From assembly GCA_937894665.1 (NCBI GenBank), contig CALAWF010000007.1, forward strand, positions 1 to 9,228: DNA of 9,228 nt, read 5' to 3'. Made by a program: the position numbers and the translations under genes. Source of the DNA: an uncultured bacterium (GTDB lineage Bacteria; Cyanobacteriota; Vampirovibrionia; Gastranaerophilales; Gastranaerophilaceae). Of the stretch, positions 6,932 to 9,228 are shown one piece after another (within the stretch, counting starts at the first letter, position 1; each line of letters begins with the position of its first letter). The notes beneath the pieces are model-generated. The model ran no database searches. It was not told where the DNA came from and saw only the letters and a list, made by a program, of their open reading frames with translations.

Positions 6932-7812
6932 ACACTGTCGATAACTTCGAATAGTGAATGTTTTTCTTCTTCTGTAAGTGTTACATGCGGAAGTCTAACG
7001 TATTCATCAATAATTCCTTTGTAAGCTAAAGCAGCTTTTGCAGGAGTAGGGTTTGGAGCAGAGAATAAGGCTCTGAATGCAGGATAAAGTTTTTTGTGCA
7101 TGTTTCTTGCGGCAAGCACTTCACCTGTTTTGAAGTTTCTAATCATAGACTTCATTTCTGCACCGAATAAGTGGGATGTAACAGAAATTACACCGTGAGC
7201 TCCAATAGATAACATTGGAAGAGTTAAGCTGTCATCGCCTGAATAGATTGCAAAATCGTCCGGACATAACATTTTCAACTCTGTAATTTTATCCATATCA
7301 GGGAAACTTTGTTTGATACCTACAATATTTTTGAATTGATTAGCCAAGTAAGCAACTGTTTTTGGTTCAATATTAACCCCTGTTCTTGATGGAATGTTAT
7401 ATATAATAATAGGAAGAGTTGTTGATTTAGCAATTGTTGAAAAATGTTCAATCATTCCTCTTTGGTTTGGTTTGTTGTAATAAGGCACAACAGAAAGGAT
7501 TGCATCAACTTCTTCTTTTTGAGCAAATTTTGAATATTCAATTGCTGATTCTGTTGAATTTGAACCGGCACCTAAAATAATTTTAGCGTTGTTTGCAACG
7601 GCTCTTTTTACAGTACTTACAAGTTCAATTTCTTCTTCGTTAGTTAATGTTGGAGATTCTCCTGTTGTTCCGGCAACAAGGATTGCATCACTACCGTTTT
7701 CGATTAAGTATTTGGCAAGTTTTTCAACTCTGTCATAATCGATTGCACCTGATTTTTCCATAGGTGTAACCATTGCGGTAATAACTTCTCCACAGTCATA
7801 TCTTAAAGCCAT
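6904..7812 (-). CDS. dapA: 4-hydroxy-tetrahydrodipicolinate synthase (DapA)
   Basis: DapA condenses pyruvate with aspartate semialdehyde, the committed step toward diaminopimelate (peptidoglycan) and lysine, in the cytoplasm. The 302 residues form one TIM barrel of the family's usual length (about 290-300). Visible catalytic features are GTTGES (48-53, with Thr49/Thr50 matching E. coli Thr44/Thr45), VVPYYNKP (Tyr112 matching Tyr107), YNIPSRTGVNI (Tyr138 and Arg143 matching Tyr133 and Arg138) and the Schiff-base lysine in GIKQS (Lys167 matching Lys161), followed by YSGDDS and GAHGVISVTSH. Most DapA proteins have Glu after the lysine; here it is Gln. Because paralogues such as N-acetylneuraminate lyase share the fold, the Arg143 that binds the aspartate semialdehyde carboxylate is the best support for DapA. 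The ATG at 7810-7812 has GAGGG 7 nt upstream. It is probably monocistronic, with a terminator at its end, and diverges from lptC. Confidence 0.94.
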   Translation of the reverse strand: MALRYDCGEVITAMVTPMEKSGAIDYDRVEKLAKYLIENGSDAILVAGTTGESPTLTNEEEIELVSTVKRAVANNAKIILGAGSNSTESAIEYSKFAQKEEVDAILSVVPYYNKPNQRGMIEHFSTIAKSTTLPIIIYNIPSRTGVNIEPKTVAYLANQFKNIVGIKQSFPDMDKITELKMLCPDDFAIYSGDDSLTLPMLSIGAHGVISVTSHLFGAEMKSMIRNFKTGEVLAARNMHKKLYPAFRALFSAPNPTPAKAALAYKGIIDEYVRLPHVTLTEEEKHSLFEVIDSVKKELVEED

Positions 7813-7851
7813 GTTTTTTCCCTCTTTCTAGTCTGTATATCCCTACCCGTA

Positions 7852-7881
7852 ATTATATTACAAAATCAAATATTATGGCTA
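7852..7881 (-). promoter_or_regulatory. Promoter of dapA
   Basis: A perfect -10 box TATAAT lies on the minus strand at 7852-7857, with a weak -35 TAGCCA (7876-7881, 4 of 6 bases) at an 18-nt spacing. The predicted start near 7845 gives a leader of about 33 nt that contains the GAGGG ribosome binding site. No lysine riboswitch could fit in such a short leader. Confidence 0.55.
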
Positions 7882-7940
7882 ATTATTAAGAATATTGAAT
7901 TTTTGAAAACCTTATATAGGAGTGAAATTTACATATCCTA

Positions 7941-7967
7941 TTCACTTTTCATATTTTGTGCTAGAAT
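7941..7967 (+). promoter_or_regulatory. Extended -10 promoter immediately before lptC
   Basis: TGCTAGAAT (TGC at 7959-7961, TAGAAT at 7962-7967) is an extended -10 element with one mismatch. It ends 7 nt before the lptC ATG at 7975, so the expected transcription start is at or within a base or two of the start codon. The only -35-like string is TTCACT (7941-7946), with a short 15-nt spacer; extended -10 promoters tolerate a weak -35. Confidence 0.5.
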
Positions 7968-7974
7968 TTTTAGT

Positions 7975-8556
7975 ATGAATTGGAAGAATATTCAAAAGAA
8001 AAAAAGGGTATATATAGCTTTAATCTTAGTTTTAGTTGGAATTCTGGCATGGGCATTTATTACTGCCGGTGTAATTACTCATGACTTCAACAGAAAACAA
8101 GTTCAAGCTCAAGGAGATGAACAAGAAGCTGTTGTTCAGGGCATAATTTTGACCGAAACAAAAGAGGAGCAAAAGTATTGGGAAATTTACGGTGATACTG
8201 GTAAGTGGGATAGTTCAAACGGTATTGCACAGCTTAACAAAGTTATCGGGAATTTCTACAAAGATAACGAAGTTTCAATGAGTTTTGAATCTTCAAAAGG
8301 TACATATAATTCAAAAGAAGGCGATATAATTCTTTATGCGGATACATTTATTGCTTTGAAGGATGGTATTACTCTAAAAGCCGACAAATTGCATTGGTTT
8401 AATTCCCATTCTCCAATCATTGCGGAAGGTCATATCAGAATTCAAAAGGGTAAAGAATTATTATCTACGGCGGATAAGATTATAATTAATCCGGATTACA
8501 GTAGTTTCAAGATAGTTGGACACACTGTATCAAAAGTTTATGAGGATAAAAAGTAG
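7975..8556 (+). CDS. lptC: Lipopolysaccharide transport periplasmic protein LptC
   Basis: LptC is anchored in the inner membrane by one N-terminal helix; its periplasmic beta-jellyroll receives lipopolysaccharide from LptB2FG and passes it to LptA. The 193 residues match the family (E. coli LptC is 191). A basic N-terminus (MNWKNIQKKKR) precedes a membrane segment at about 12-34. The jellyroll follows from about 55, including YWEIYGDTGKWD (68-79), GIILTETKEEQKYW, and the repeated strand pattern around ILYADTFIALKDGITLKADKLHW (119-141) that is usual in LptC. I chose the ATG at 7975 because the open frame upstream (to 7903) would add an unnatural hydrophobic extension. There is no Shine-Dalgarno site before it. 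The next gene, an lptA homologue, starts one base after its stop, which strongly supports the call. Confidence 0.88.
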   Translation: MNWKNIQKKKRVYIALILVLVGILAWAFITAGVITHDFNRKQVQAQGDEQEAVVQGIILTETKEEQKYWEIYGDTGKWDSSNGIAQLNKVIGNFYKDNEVSMSFESSKGTYNSKEGDIILYADTFIALKDGITLKADKLHWFNSHSPIIAEGHIRIQKGKELLSTADKIIINPDYSSFKIVGHTVSKVYEDKK

Positions 8557-8557
8557 T

Positions 8558-9228
8558 ATGAAAAAAATATTTGCAGTAATAGTATCAACATTATTGTTGA
8601 CCGGAATTGCGGTTCAGGCTTCTGATTTGATTATTGAATCAAAAAATCAAACATATAACGAAGCAGATAATAAAATTAAGTTCAACGGAAATGTAAAAGT
8701 TACGATTGATGATATGAAAGTTGTTGGTGATAGTGCAGATGTAAGTATTACAAATGACCAAAAACTTGATACGGCAACTTTTTATGAAAAACCTTATGCT
8801 TTTGAAGTAAAAAAGAATAAGAAAAGAGAAGTTAAAGCAAATATTTTGAAAGTATCTTTGATTACAAAAATTTTAAGAGCAGAGGGTGATACCCAGTCAA
8901 TCGTTTTTGACGGTAAAAAGCCGATTGTAGTTATCAACTCTGATACTCAAGAATATGATACAAAAACAGGTGTTATGACTGCAACCGGTGCAGTTACAAT
9001 GTTCTACAAAGAAATTGAAACATATTCAAATTCTGCACAAATTACAACAGATAAAAACGGCGATTTGAAACGTCTTGTTTTGATTGGAAACGCCAGAGTT
9101 AAGCAAGAAAACAACGAATCTTTTGCCGATAGATTTGTATATGAGGCAACATCAGGAAACTTGACTGCTTACGGTAATACAACATCAAACGCTATAATGG
9201 ATGACGGAGCTAAACTTGTATTAAAATC
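8558..9228 (+). CDS. lptA: LptA/OstA-family lipopolysaccharide transport protein, 3' end outside window
   Basis: LptA-family proteins form the periplasmic bridge that carries lipopolysaccharide between LptC and LptD. The frame starts at ATG 8558, one base after the lptC stop (TAG T ATG). It has GAGGA inside the end of lptC about 11 nt upstream and runs open to the window edge (223 residues seen). It begins with a clear Sec signal peptide, MKKIFAVIVSTLLLTGIAVQA, with likely cleavage after VQA (21). Two OstA-like beta repeats are visible: about 23-65 (ESKNQTYNEADNKIKFNGNVKV) and about 123-182 (VINSDTQEYDTKTGVMTATGAVTM, then DLKRLVLIGNARV). A third begins near residue 190. E. coli LptA is 185 aa in total, so this one is already longer, and could be an extended LptA or a fragment of a larger OstA-domain protein. 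The gene symbol rests on the domain pattern and position. Confidence 0.85.
   Translation, partial: MKKIFAVIVSTLLLTGIAVQASDLIIESKNQTYNEADNKIKFNGNVKVTIDDMKVVGDSADVSITNDQKLDTATFYEKPYAFEVKKNKKREVKANILKVSLITKILRAEGDTQSIVFDGKKPIVVINSDTQEYDTKTGVMTATGAVTMFYKEIETYSNSAQITTDKNGDLKRLVLIGNARVKQENNESFADRFVYEATSGNLTAYGNTTSNAIMDDGAKLVLK

Noticed and set aside
7813..7851. Lysine riboswitch in the dapA leader
   Set aside because: The predicted leader is about 33 nt, far too short for the lysine riboswitch fold, and no such motifs are seen.
7915..7946. Crossing inverted repeats ATAGGA/TCCTAT and GTGAA/TTCAC upstream of lptC, resembling a pseudoknot
   Set aside because: The arms are only 5-6 bp in AT-rich DNA and lie upstream of the predicted transcription start, so an RNA structure is unlikely; at most a weak operator.
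7903..7974. Upstream extension of lptC from a TTG at 7903
   Set aside because: It would add a hydrophobic segment before the basic N-terminus, has no good ribosome binding site and runs through the extended -10 element; the ATG at 7975 gives a normal LptC.

Overview
The window is AT-rich, gene-dense bacterial DNA with short intergenic gaps and a conventional set of housekeeping genes. The lptC-lptA pair implies a two-membrane (Gram-negative) envelope. The bacterium also has SecD and SecF as separate proteins of the short type, a PcrA-type helicase with the C-terminal module usual in Gram-positives and cyanobacteria, and a short stand-alone DprA-like Rossmann protein of a kind common in cyanobacteria. 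Together with the low GC this suggests the non-photosynthetic cyanobacterial sister group (Melainabacteria/Vampirovibrionia, for example gut Gastranaerophilales). That placement is an inference from gene content, not a database result.

Layout. (1) 1-1643, minus strand: a two-gene operon with a DprA-like protein (1044-1643) followed 15 nt later by an unrecognised, probably all-helical protein (1-1028) whose 3' end lies outside the window. (2) 1644-1732: a short divergent promoter region built around a perfect palindrome. (3) 1733-4288, plus strand: a UvrD/PcrA helicase with a Ser-rich linker and a C-terminal RNA-polymerase-binding type module. (4) 4289-4499: the only sizeable intergenic stretch. 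It holds a degenerate 8-bp tandem repeat, a hairpin repeat-like motif, and a strong terminator shared by the convergent pcrA and secF. (5) 4500-6834, minus strand: secD-secF, with secD starting at TTG and a putative promoter of its own. (6) 6904-7812, minus strand: dapA, which ends in an intrinsic terminator whose stem starts inside the last codons. (7) 7813-7974: divergent promoter region. (8) 7975-9228, plus strand: lptC and the start of an lptA-like gene, one base apart. lptC appears to have no leader.

Function. SecD/SecF assist Sec-dependent export, which the LptA-like precursor (it has a signal peptide) and other envelope proteins would use. LptC and LptA are parts of the lipopolysaccharide transport bridge. 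DapA makes the precursor of diaminopimelate for peptidoglycan and of lysine. The right half is therefore largely envelope biogenesis and the left half DNA maintenance.

I found no CRISPR array, tRNA, rRNA, insertion sequence, phage gene or defence cassette. The observations most worth checking are the apparently leaderless lptC, the repeat-bearing pcrA/secF intergenic region, the palindrome overlapping the extended -10 of the dprA-like operon, and the unknown gene partnered with the DprA-like gene.
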